Shown: positions 32,442 to 43,695 of the stretch, piece by piece
Layout: each line of letters opens with the position of its first letter
Numbering within the stretch: position 1 is the stretch's first letter
Source of the DNA: Triticum aestivum
Lineage: Eukaryota > Streptophyta > Magnoliopsida > Poales > Poaceae
Direction of reading: 5' to 3'
NCBI RefSeq assembly: GCF_018294505.1
Contig: NC_057810.1
Span: 703,711,622 to 703,775,621 of the forward strand
DNA length: 64,000 bases
Translations under genes and position numbers: made by a program
Notes under the pieces: generated by a model
The model's input: only the letters and a program-made list of their open reading frames with translations
Told to the model about the DNA's origin: nothing
The model's database searches: none

Positions 32442-35400
32442 TGCGCTATCACCAAGCGCATCATGAGGGAGACGTTCCGCCTCCTCCGGCTCCGGCTCCA
32501 GCTCCAGGCGCAGGGCAGCCGCCTCGGCCTCCACCACCGCCTCCCGCTGGCGGCGCGATGCGGAACGACGCCTACCCGGACCAGAACGCGGCCTACGTCG
32601 TCTTCACCAGCCTCGGCAAGGACAAACGCAACGAGCGCCTTCTTCGGCAGGAGGTGAACACCGTCGTCCCGGCCAAGCCGGATTTCATGCACTGGTCGGA
32701 TCGCCTGGTCACCTGGACCCGTGAGGATCACCCGGCGGTCATGTCGAGTCCGGGTGGATACGCCCTCGTCCTCAACCCCACCATCGTCGCGCGGCGCACA
32801 TGCAAGTTCTTTCGAGTCCTCATCGACGGCGGCGGTAGCATCAACATCCTCTACCGCAACACGATGACCAAGCTCGGCCTCAAGGCCGAGGACCTGGAGC
32901 CAACCCGGATAGTCTTCCACGCCATCGTGCCCGGCCTTTCCTACTCGCCCATTGGTCGGGTCCGGCTTGATGTCCTGTTCGGCGACAGCAGCCACTTCCA
33001 GCGCGAACCGATCTGGTTCGAGGTGGTGGACCTGTCCAGCGCATATCATGCTTTGCTGGGCCGGCCTGCGCTCGCCAAGTTCATGGCGGTTCCCCACTAC
33101 GCGTATCTGAAGATGAAGATGTCGGGCCCCAAGGGCCTCATTACCATCATCGGCGACTACCGCAAGTCTCTGGAGTGCGCCCGAGACGGCGCCAAGCTGG
33201 CCGAGTCGCTGGTCATTGCCGAGGAGTGGCGCCAGCTCGACCGGATCATCGCCTGGCAGGCGAGGCCTTCGATGCGTCGATCCCGACCTCGGACCCGGCC
33301 GACGAGGCTGCCTTCAAGCCCTCCAAGGAGACCAACAAAGTGAAGCTCAACCCTGAAGACCCAAGCTGCAGCAAGTACGTTGTCGTAGGTGCCCACCTCG
33401 ACAACAAATAGGAAGGCGAGCTCGTCGACTTCCTCCGTGAGAATCGGGATATCTTCACATGGACCCCCCAAGGACATGCCGGGTATCCCGAGGAAGTACG
33501 CCGAGCACAAACTTCACGTCCGCAAGGACGCCAAGCCTGTCCGTCAACCCCTCCGATGATTTTCTGAAGAGAAGAGAAGAACCATTGGTGAAGAGGTCGC
33601 TAAGCTTTTGGCGGCCGGCTTCATAATGGAAGTATTTCACCCCGAGTGGCTGGCCAATCCAGTCCTCGTCCTGAAGAAGAACAAGACCTGGCGCATGTGT
33701 ATCGACTACACCATCCTCAACAAGGCCTATCCCAAGGATCCGTTCGCTCTCCCGTGGATTGACCAAGTCATCGACTCGACCACCAGGTGCGAGCTCTTGT
33801 CCTTCCTGGACGCTTACTCCGGCTACCACCAGATCAAGCTGGACCCAGCCGATGCCCTGAAGACGTCCTTCATCACGCCCTTTGGGGCGTATTGCTACAT
33901 CACCATGTCGTTCGGCTTGAAGAACGCCGGCGCCACCTTCCAACGCTGCATGCAGAAATGCATGCTGACGCAACTCGGCCGCAACATCCACATGTACGTG
34001 GACGACATTGTGGTGAATACCAAGCAGCACCTCACGCTCCTCGACGATTTGAAGGGAACATTTGCCAATCTCCGCGAATACAAGGTCAAGCTGAACCCGG
34101 AAAAGTGCGTTTTCGGTGTCCCGGACGGAAAGCTGCTCGGCTTCCTCGTCTCGGAATGCGGCATTGAGGCGAACCCGGAGAAGATCAAGACCATCGAGCG
34201 CATGCGCAAGCCGACTCGGTTGCGCGATGTCCAGAAGTTCTTCGGGTGCTTGGCCTTGGCCAGTCGGTTCCTAAGCCGGCTGGGCGAGAGGGCGCTCCCC
34301 ATGTACCAGCTGATGAAGAAGACAAGCCCGTTCGAGTGGAACGACAAGGCAGACGAGGCCTTCCAAGACCTCAAGCGTGTGCTCTCCACCGCACCAGTCC
34401 TAGCCACGCCGACCGACAAGGAGCCGCTATTGCTCTACATAGCCGCGACCTCGCGGGCGGTCAACACGGTGCTGGTGGTCGAGCGACCAGAGAAGGGCAA
34501 GATCCAAACCGTCCAGCGGCAAGTCTACTACCTGAGCGAGGTGCTCTCTATTTCCAAGCAGAACTACCCGCATTACCAGAAGATGTGATACGGCGTGTAC
34601 CTCACTGCCAAGAAGCTGAAGCAGTACTTCCAAGAGCATGTCGTCACCGTCGTCAGCACGGCGTCTATCGGAGAAATCATCGGGTGCCTGGACGCCTCTG
34701 GCCGGGTCGCCAAGTGGGTGATCCAGCTAGCCGGCCACACCATCCTCTATGAGCCCCGCACCACGATCAAGTCTCAGGCCCTAGCTGATTTCCTCATCGA
34801 CTGGACCGAGACCCAATACTTGCCGCCGCCTCCCGACTCGACGCATTGGCGCATGCACTTCGACGGGTCCAAGATGCGACTCGGCTTAGGGGCCGGCATC
34901 GTACTTTTATCTCCGAAGGGCGACCGGCTCCGCTACGCGCTCCAGATCCACTTCGCCGCCTCCAACAACGTCGTCGAATATGAAGCCCTTGTGCACGGCC
35001 TCCGGCTTGCCAAGGAACTCGGCATCCGGTGCATCCTGTGCTACGGCGACTCAGACCTGGTGGTGCAGCAGTGTTCCGGCGAATGGGACGCCCGTGACTC
35101 CAACATGGCAAGCTACCGCTTCCTCGTCCAGAAGCTGTTCAGATCCTTCGAGGGTTGTGAGTTCCTCCACGTCCCACGCGCAAAGAACGAGGCAGCCGAC
35201 ACGCTCGCCAAGATCGCCTCATCACGACAAGCCATCCCGTCCGGCGTCTCCCTCGAGCACCTGCGCAAGCCGTCCGTCAAGCCATTGCCGGACTCTGAGT
35301 CCATTCATGTTCCAGATGACCCGACCGCACCCCAAGTCGGCTCGGGGACTGCTGAACCCGGCCCAGGGGCTGCTCAGCTCGACCCGGCCACCATCATCCC

Positions 35401-36778
35401 GGACCCGGTCGTCGCCATCCCCAACCCAGGGGCTGCTCAACCCCGCTCGTGGGCTGCCGACCCGGAACCCACCCTGGTGGCTGTCTTCGCAGTGGTTGCA
35501 GCTCCATCTTGGGCTCTCCCGATATCGGAGTTTCTGGAGAACGGGGTTCTCCCAATGGACGAGACCGAGGCTCGGCAAATTCAACGCCGGGCATCCACCT
35601 ACAGCATCATCAACAACGAGCTCGTCAAACGCAGCTCTACCGGCGTGTTCCAGCGCTGCGTCGAGCATGATCGCGGCATCGACATCCTCCTCGACATTCA
35701 CCAAGGCGAGTGCGGGCACCACGCCGCATCACGATCCTTGGTGGCCAAGGCGTTCCTCCATGGTTTCTATTGGCCCACGGCCCTCGAAGACGTCGAGTCG
35801 CTCGTTCTCAAGTGTGAAGGGTGCCAATGCTTCAGCAAACGCAGCCACCGGCCGGCGTCAGCACTCCGCACCATACCGATCGCCTGGCCCTTCGCGGTCT
35901 GGGGACTCGACATGGTGGGACCATTCAAAACCGCTCGAGGCGGCATGACACACTTACTGGTGGCAGTGGACAAGTTTACCAACTGGATCGAGGCAAGACC
36001 TATCAAGAAATTGGATGGGCCAACAGCCGTCCGGTTCATAAAGGACATAGCGGTGCGCTACGGCATGCCGAACAGCATCATCACCGACAATGGCACCAAC
36101 TTCGCCAAGGGCGCGCTCGAGCAATACTGCTCTGTCTCCGGCATCTGCCTCGACCTGGCCTCTGTGGCACATCCGCAGTCCAACAGGCAGGTCGAGCAAG
36201 CCAACGGACTCATCCTGTCCGGCATCAAGTCGCGACTCGTCGAGCCACTTATCCGCTTATCCGGCAGCTGGCTTGACGAGTTGCCAGCGGTACTCTGGAG
36301 TCTGCGCACAACACCGAATCGATCGACCGGGTTCACCCCGTTCTTCCTCGCCTATGGATCCAAAGCTGTCATCCCGACCGGCGTCGAGTTCGACTCGCCG
36401 CGCGTCGCGATGTACACCGAAGCTGAAGCAAGAGAGGCACGCGAAGATGGCGTCGACCTGCTCGAAGAAGCACGCCTTTTGGCACTTAGCCGTTCGGCTA
36501 TCTACCAGCAAGGCCCGAGGCACTACCACAGCAAGAAGATCAAGCCTCTCGCATTCCGTGAAGGCGACCTCGTCCTCCGACTCGTCCAAGACCAGGCAGG
36601 CCAACACAAGCTGTCCTCTCCATGGGAGGGCCCGTTCATCGTGAGCAGAGCCTTGCGCGACCGCAATGCCTACTGCCTCATCGATACGCGCAAGTCAAAG
36701 AAGCGCAAGAAGGACACCGCCGGCAAAGAAATGACCCGACCGTGGAACGCGGAACTCCTCCGCCCGTTTTACAGTTAG
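32393..36778 (+). pseudogene. pol: Tat Gypsy pol (protease-RT-RNase H-extra RNase H-integrase), broken
   Basis: An aspartic protease-like part has LIDGGGSINILY near 32818. A frameshift near 33240 and a stop at 33409-33411 follow. Reverse transcriptase starts near 33608 with LSFLDAYSGYHQIKL and an intact YVDD at 33994-34005. TGA at 34586-34588 interrupts the RT-linked RNase H. After 34595 the frame is continuous for 727 residues. This contains a second RNase H domain (MHFDGSKM, then VEYEALVHGL and AADTLAKIA) and an integrase with an H2C2 zinc domain (about 35710-35830). The integrase core carries D (WGLDMVGPF), D (ITDNGTNF) and E (RQVEQANG). The second RNase H is a known Tat-lineage mark. Confidence 0.9.
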
Positions 36779-37518
36779 CCGCACGAGTGTATGTATCATC
36801 GCCTTTTGTAAACGCATGAAACTACGGGGTCCCCGAATGAAACTCGGGGGCTACCTTTTGCCGACCAATTTATTGTGTCCATATTTATCTGCATCACTTT
36901 ACCACTGAACCCGGCCACCAGCTCGACTCGCTCGACCCGAGGGCTCGGGGGCAGGCCGGCTTGGTCGCCACCTCGCCGCCTTACTTGGTGATTCCTGAAA
37001 AAGTTGGGACGCCGCGGTCCTCCACTTCGCCCTAAAACCGCAGATCCAGCTTTGGCAGTCGGCGGGCAAGCACAACGGGCCAAAGCTCCTTTACGATTCA
37101 TACACTAAGTCAAAGGCCGCCGGGTCAACCAACCTGGCCCGTCACTCATCAAACAAGTAGCCGCACGACTGGCTGCTCGCCAACCGGCCAAGCCGGATTG
37201 CCGCCAGCCGGCCTAGTGGGTGTTTCGCTCTCGCTCAACGCTTCTAAGGACCCAAGTCCTACGCGCACCTCTCGAAGAATCGAACCCCTTGTCACGGACC
37301 GGAGCCTCAGCCGTCTGACTCGCGGGGGGGGGGGCGTTTGAGAAAGGAAAAACGCATGAAATCGGTTCAAAAAAGCGGAAGGCAAAGAGCAAAAAAGCAC
37401 TCACGACATTCACACACAAATATTTAAAACAAAGGCCCACGGCCCGAGTTCATTACACACTGAACAACCCCCAGTGGGTGGGTGGACCTGCTACTTAACA
37501 AATTCTGCCTAAAGTATC
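36779..37518. other. Tat Gypsy spacer between pol and antisense gene
   Basis: No gene recognised. Contains an 11-G run near 37323-37333. Confidence 0.6.
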
Positions 37519-40500
37519 TCAGGCATCTCCAGCACCGCGTCGCGACGTCGACGACCCTCCTCTGGCGGCCTCCGGGTCCGGCGTGAAACCGGTGTCCTCC
37601 TCAGCATCCGCGTCGCTGTAGATGCCCGTCTCCTCTGAGCTCCCTTCTGGGTCATGGAGAAGCAAGCCATAGTCGTCGCCATCCACGGCCCTGCCGTCTT
37701 CCATCCGCTCTGGATGGAACTCGTCATGGAAGGCGAACTCGGCGATGTAGCTGGCCCGGGAGGCGATCCGGCCGGCTTGCTCCTGCAGCAACTACTCCGA
37801 ACCAGCGTGCTGGCCCATCAGCGCGTCCAGTTGAAGATCCGGATGCCAAGACAACGTGAACCGAAGAGCCATCTCAGCACCGGCACGGGCGGCGGAAACA
37901 CGCCACTCACCAAGACGGTCTGGGCCCATCTCCAACCAACGCGCCAGGCGCGAGAAGCTGCACGGATGGACGGAGTCTGGCCGCAGGGCCGCTGTCATCA
38001 TGGTGCCAGCCTGGGACAGCCGCTCCATCTGCGTCCCCAGGACCCGCAGGCGGGCCTCTGCAGCGGCAATGATCTCCGGGAAGGTCCAAGCCACCCGCGG
38101 ATCCATCCCAGACCCGACAATGCCGGTCGGGTCGCGCTGGTGGTGGACGGCTTCCTCCGCTAGCCGCTGCGTCTCCGGGAAGGCTCCTGTCGCAAAAGGA
38201 AGAAACAAGATTAGAAGAACAACAAGGAAGAAAAGCCGGGTCCCGACCCGGCAAATTACAAGAAGCGGCACTTACTGGAGAAGGACTCTTCCAGGTACTG
38301 CGCCTCGAGCAACGTACCACGCCGCTCCCGCTCCACGACGCGGTCGCGCTCCCCGAGTGCCTTCTCCAGATCGGCCACCTTAGCAAGGGCCGCCTTCAGC
38401 TCGGCTTCCTTGTCTTCGGCCACCTTCTCAGCCGCCTCCCGGCGACGAGTCTCGTCCTGACGAGCCTCCTCGGCCGCGGCGGCCCGCTCCTGTAGGCGAT
38501 CCACCTCGGCCTGGAGTCGGCCCTTGTCATCGGCCAGCTGGCCGCGCTGCTGGTCCGCCTCGGCCAGGGCCCGCTACGTCTCCATCACTTTGGCGGCCTC
38601 TGCCTTCAGAAGCTCCACCTCGGCCTCAAGACGGCTCTTGTGACCTGCCAGCTGCTCATGCAGCCGGTTGGCCTCGTCAAGAGACCACCGAGCCGCGGCC
38701 GCCTCCGCCCTCGCCTGCGCCGCCTCGACGCCAAGACGACCGGTGTCGGCAACAAGCCGGTCATAATGGTGACCAGCCCGGAGCAGTCAGGTCCGCCAAG
38801 ACAGCACCTCGGCTGCAAAGAAGAAGAATTCAGCAGAAGAAAAAAGACAAGACTTAAGATTTGGCCCAACTACTACGTAGTTGGCCCGAATCTCGGGTGC
38901 TACACCCAGTGGGTGCGCTAGCGCGTCCCCACTAGAAAAGAGCACGAACATACCTGCGGCAACGCGAAGCTCCTCCTCCTTGGCAGCAAGCTGCTCCTTG
39001 AGCTCCCGATGCTTGCCCAGGAGACGGTTGAAGGCGGCAACCCGGAAGGCATTAAGATACTGAAAAAGACAGAAGTAAGAACAAGGCCCGGCGATCTAAA
39101 GATTCGACCCAACTACTACGTAGTTGGCCCGAACCTCGGGCTACACCTAGTGGGTGCGCTGGCGCGCCTCCACAAAGAAGAAATTACAAGGAAAACCAAA
39201 GAAGAAAGACTTACCAGCACGGCGTGCTCCAGGTCGCGCGTCCGCTCCATCTCGGCCTGGGCGAAGGCCTCAAACCTCTCCGTTCGGCCTTGCAGGCGGC
39301 GGCTGACGGCATCCAGCGCCGACTTCTCCTGGGTCTGAGGCTTGAAGATGGCCGCACCCCCGCTCCGCGCGGGCTGCGGCACGACAGCTTGGGGCCCACC
39401 CTGCCGGGGCACCAAGGCGTGCCCCCCGCTGGCCGCTTGCGACGCGGCCAACACCTCCTCAGACGCCCCTACCGGCGCTGACGGCAACTCAGATGCCGGG
39501 ACGCCCTGCGTCGCCACCTGAGGCACCGCCGCCATGGTGTCTCCTCCATAGCCGATGGCGCCTCCGGCGCCGCCGCCTGCAACATCTCCTCCAGGACGCC
39601 GTCGCCTCCACCACCATCAGCCCCGCGCGCTCGACCACGTCGGCTCGCGGCGGGGTGTCGCCCCCCACCTCCACGACCTCCCGGTCGAGGATCACCACCT
39701 CAGCCTGGCCCCCACGGCCGTGCTCCCTCACCAACGATGGCTAAAAAACCGTCACTACCACCACCGTGCCCTCCGGCATCTCGCGCCAGGCCGGCTCCAT
39801 GCCGGATCGCGCCCATGCCGCCGCCGCGTTGGTCCAAGCCTGGACCAACGCCGCCTCCAGCTCCGCCTCGGCCCGGTTCCTGTCCCACCAGGCTAAGGCC
39901 TCGGCGTCGTTCGGGTCTAGGCCGAGGTCCGAGTCGCCCCGTCCCTCCTCCCCGGCCAGGCCGGCAAGGTTGGACCGGCTCCTGCGGAACGCGGCCCCTT
40001 CGGCGGCCGCAGCCTCCGCCGCCGCCCTCGCCAGCGCGATGGGTGACCTGAAGAAGAAGGCAGAATAAGCAAAAAGAGACAAGAATGACTCAAGAAATCC
40101 AGGCGCAAGCAGGAAATGAAACTTACCCCGTCAAGACCAGGACCGGGGTCGGCCTCCCGCGCTTCTTCTTGGCCGGCCTTCCAGGCTCGGTCGGGTCCGC
40201 CGCGCGCTTTGAGCCCCGGGGTCACGGCGCGACACTGTCCTTTCCATGCGGACGGCTCGGCGTCGCCCCATGTGAGGACCCGGCTCCGCCCGCGTCGCCG
40301 CCTCCCCCGCTCAATGCTGCTAAACCAACAACCGGCGTCAGCGTCGCCTACACCGCGACATGATCAACAATTCAAGGCAAAATGAAGAAGGGAATGTGCA
40401 AGGCTTACCAGCACGACGCCCAGCGCCGGCGTTGGACTCGGCCACCTCCTCGCCACCTTGGGCCGCGGGCTCCTCTGGTGCCACCAGCGCCACCTGCGAT

Positions 40501-41479
40501 GGAGCCCAGGCGTAAGGATGCCGGATTGCGTTCAAGAGAATCTCCCGCGTCGCGTTGGGACGAATAAGAAGATGCGCGGCAGCAAAGTAAGAAGACAAGA
40601 CGCTCACCTGTGGCGCCGGGTTCGACTGGCTATACGGTGCCTTGCCGAATCGCCAGTCCTCTCCAAGGTTGGCCTTCGAGATGTCGTTGACGCCGCACGC
40701 GACCTGCTCCACAGACAGCCGCGTCAACCCCATTCGGTTGGGGTCCTGCTGGCCCATCATCTCGCCGATGAGGCAGGAGCGCCTCTGAAGCGGAAGAACC
40801 CGGCGGGTGATGAACGCGGCAAGGAGGTCCGTGCCGGTGAGCCCCTCCTGCATCCTCATCACCGTCACCCGCTCGCAGAGGTTGACGATCTCCTGCGACG
40901 GGCGCCGGAGCGAGTAGCCCCAGTTCGTCTTCACCCGCGGTGGCGTGATGACGAAGGCGGAAGATTGATATGGTCCGTGCCATGGTTGCGGACATAAAAG
41001 AAGGAATTCTGCCACTTCTTGGCAGAATCCTCGAGCGGGATCTTGGGGAAATCCGCCCCGGCCGCTTCGAGATGACGGCGGCGCCGCAGTCGGCGAACTC
41101 CCCGGCCGACGGGCCCTGCTGCTTCAAGGAGAAGAAGCGCGCCCAGAGGTCGATCGTCGGCTCGACCCCCAGGTACCCCTCGCACAGGGTCATGAAGCCG
41201 GAGAGCTGGACGATGGCGCCGGCGCCAAGATGGTGCGGCTGAAGCCCGAAGAACTCCAAGAATGTGCGGAAGAAGGTGCTCACCGGCAGCCCGAACCCGC
41301 GCTCAAAATGCGTGAGGAAGACGACGCGCTCCTGCCCCTCGGGCCGGGGCCTCTGCTCGCCGCGCGGCAGGCGGACGCCGACGTCCGTCTCCCGCGGCAA
41401 GCGCCGCGAAGCTCGAAGCTGCGTGATGTCCTCAGCTGGTGACGTTGGAGCCCATCCAGGAGCCTGACGGCAGCGCCAT
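37519..41479 (-). pseudogene. Antisense multi-exon gene of the Tat element (PF04195-type domain plus coiled coil), decayed
   Basis: Runs opposite to gag-pol. A TATA-like TATAAATT lies at 41630-41637 (minus) and a candidate ATG at 41479. The first exon encodes a region matching the putative gypsy-type transposon domain (FLTHFERGFGLPVSTFFRTF, then SGFMTLCEGYLGVEP). Frames break near 41441, 41070 and 40955. Introns with consensus sites can be read on the minus strand: 40607-40494 (CAG|GTGAGC to GCAG|GTGG), 40408-40348 and 40126-40048. A further donor lies near 39206, and more introns follow. Downstream exons encode Ala/Pro-rich sequence and long Glu/Ala/Lys/Arg coiled coils (39060-38280). An antisense gene at this position is known for Tat elements such as Grande and RetroSat2; its function is unknown. 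Confidence 0.72.
38858..39172. repeat. Two homologous segments of about 75 bp in adjacent introns of the antisense gene
   Basis: CCCAACTACTACGTAGTTGGCCCGAA, then CTCGGG, TACACC and AGTGGGTGCGCT, occurs at about 38866-38925 and again at about 39107-39160. Each copy lies in a separate predicted intron flanking a small coiled-coil exon (about 39063-38956). CCAACTACTACGTAGTTGG is itself an inverted repeat. Confidence 0.75.
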
Positions 41480-42082
41480 GGACAGAAGCGGGAAGAAGAA
41501 GATGAACGACGGAGGAAGCTCTGCTCGGGGCTGCGGGCGCAGCTGTGCGTCGGTGGCAAAGAGCAGAGCACGAGCAGGGGGACAGGAGGGCGCGAGCGAG
41601 AATGGTGTCCGCCGCCCCCTTGCCCCCTCAATTTATAAGCCCCGGTTCAAACATGGGGAAGTGGGATCGTCTGCACGCGCCCGTTCCACTACCCCGCAAT
41701 AAGTGCGCACGTACGCGCGCACTAACTGCTCGGGGAAGTGCAACCGGCCCCCAGACGCCACAATAAATCCGCGCGCGTGGCCCAAGGGCGCGGCGGCGGG
41801 CCCCCGGCCCGTCGCCCGGTCCCGTCACGCGCGTGGCCTGTCAGGCCCCTCCGACTTCCGGGCGCCACGTGGCGCCTGCACGAAGCCCAAGGGATCGCCT
41901 CAAGATTCGACGGACTCCTCGGTTCCCGCCACGGCCGGGATGCCGCGATCCGGTTTCCGAGAAAACCGGCACATAGTGGGTGTTGCCGGACCCGGCGCTC
42001 GCAGAATCCGCCTTGCTCAAGGGGGAAACTGCGAAGGCCCACTCATCAGAAGACGGCGGACCTTCACAGCTTCGGGGACTGC

Positions 42083-43103
42083 TGTCAGGGGGATGAACCC
42101 CGGGCGGGCAACGGAACCCGGATCCTTTTCAAAAATAGCGGGGCCCGCATCGCCCCGCAAACCGGCACGCGCCTGGCCGGGTCGCTCGACCCGGCAGGGC
42201 CCGCAACCCGGCCAAACTCTCCGACCCGGCAAGGTACGTCAACCCGGCCACAGCAACTGGCGCAAGACAACTCAACCCGGCGCAACCAAGGCTTCCCCAG
42301 GCAAGCCAGCCCCACCCGTGGCATCCACGGCAACCCAGCCACGGGTCAGCTCCCGTCCCATCCAGGCCGTACGATGGGACGAGACCTCAACCACCGATGA
42401 CCAAGACAACAGTGTTTCCACCCATGCCTGTGGTCAGCCGGGGCGTGGCAACAGTGCCCCTCACCTACCCGCTGACCAAGGCTGGCGTGGCAATAGTGCT
42501 CCCGCCCTCACCGCTGACGACAGCAAGCGGCAGCCTGACGGAGAGCACTGTACACGACTCGACTCGGCCACGCCCTGACGATCGACAAGACGGCGCACAG
42601 TCCCCCTAGGCACGCGGGGCCCGCACCTAGGGGAACCCGGCGAACCACAAGCCCACAAGCGGGACCCAGCCCGGTGTCCCGGACACCGACAATACGGACC
42701 CACCGACTCGGCATATTACCATTGTAACCCTGGGTGGGTTGATCTATAAAACCCCCCAGGAACCCACGCCTACAGGGGCACACAGGGAGGACAAGTAAGA
42801 AACAGAAGCACGAGCAAGCATAGAACTAGCCACCCAATAGCAGTACCGGGGAGAAGGAGCAGCCCAAGCCTTGGCCAGCTTCCTTCCTCCTCCACACAGC
42901 TCCAGGAGCAACATTGTACTATCAATCATCCAACCAAACTCGGCAGGACTAGGGGTGTTATCTCTCCGGAGAGCCCCGAACCTGGGTATGTCCGGCGTCC
43001 CGCGCCCGCGCATGCCAACCTCGCATCTGGAACCCACCAGCGCCCTCGAGCCTCCTCCTCTCTTTAGCCATCCCTTGGCATCTGCTGTGCGCCCACCACG
43101 ACA
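42083..43103 (+). repeat. Tat Gypsy 3' LTR
   Basis: Starts TGTCAGGGGGATGAACCC and ends CCACCACGACA; aligned by eye with the 5' LTR throughout, with scattered substitutions. Preceded by TTCGGGGACTGC, the probable polypurine-side junction. Confidence 0.92.
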
Positions 43104-43695
43104 CCTAGCCTCAGCCCCCTCTCGACACCGCGTCCCGTAGCCTCGCCATCCAACGCCGCCCTCCCTAGGCTCTCGACGCCGACCTCCCAGGACCCCGACG
43201 AGGCCCGACACCGACCTCCAGAACCGCGACGAGGCCCGACGCCGTCCTCCCAGGTCCTCCACGGCAGCTACTGGGGCGGCCTCCCCAGGATCCCGAAGCC
43301 GTCCTCCCAGGCCTTCGAGGGCAGCATCAGATTTGGCTCTCCCGACACCATCCTCCCAGGGCACTCAACAACGCACTACACCCTCGATTCCCTTGACCTT
43401 GTATGATTTCCCCCATGTTACCTTTAGTATTTTTCATTGCAAGTGCTGCAAATCCTTGGTATTTTTCATGGCAAGTGGATGGGCATATTTGGTGTTTTGT
43501 CAGATATAGACTATTTGTGTGAAAAAGAAGCAATGGGAGACAGATCTGATGCTTTAAACCTTTTTTATTTTTATTACAATTAAGGCTTGTAGTAGTTTAT
43601 ACCTGCTAGTATCTACTATCTCTACCTGCTATTATGTACTGTGAATGGTGAACGCTCCTAGATGATAAGCCTCTGTTTTGCGTGTTTCAGATTCG

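Larger units (their letters stand above)
29460..43103 (+). mobile_element. Tat-lineage Gypsy LTR retrotransposon, 13.6 kb
   Basis: LTRs of 1035 bp (29460-30494) and 1021 bp (42083-43103) start TGTCGGGG or TGTCAGGG and end CACGACA. The flanks CCTAC (29455-29459) and CCTAG (43104-43108) form a 5-bp duplication with one mismatch. Gag-pol order is Gypsy type (RT before integrase). An extra RNase H domain after the RT part, a long region between pol and the 3' LTR, and an antisense gene there identify the Tat lineage. The family name is not recognised. It inserted into the leader of the MULE transposase gene. Confidence 0.92.

Noticed and set aside
32070..33097. Minus-strand frames of 155 and 274 codons opposite Tat pol
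   Set aside because: Shadows of plus-strand protease/gag frames; no motifs.
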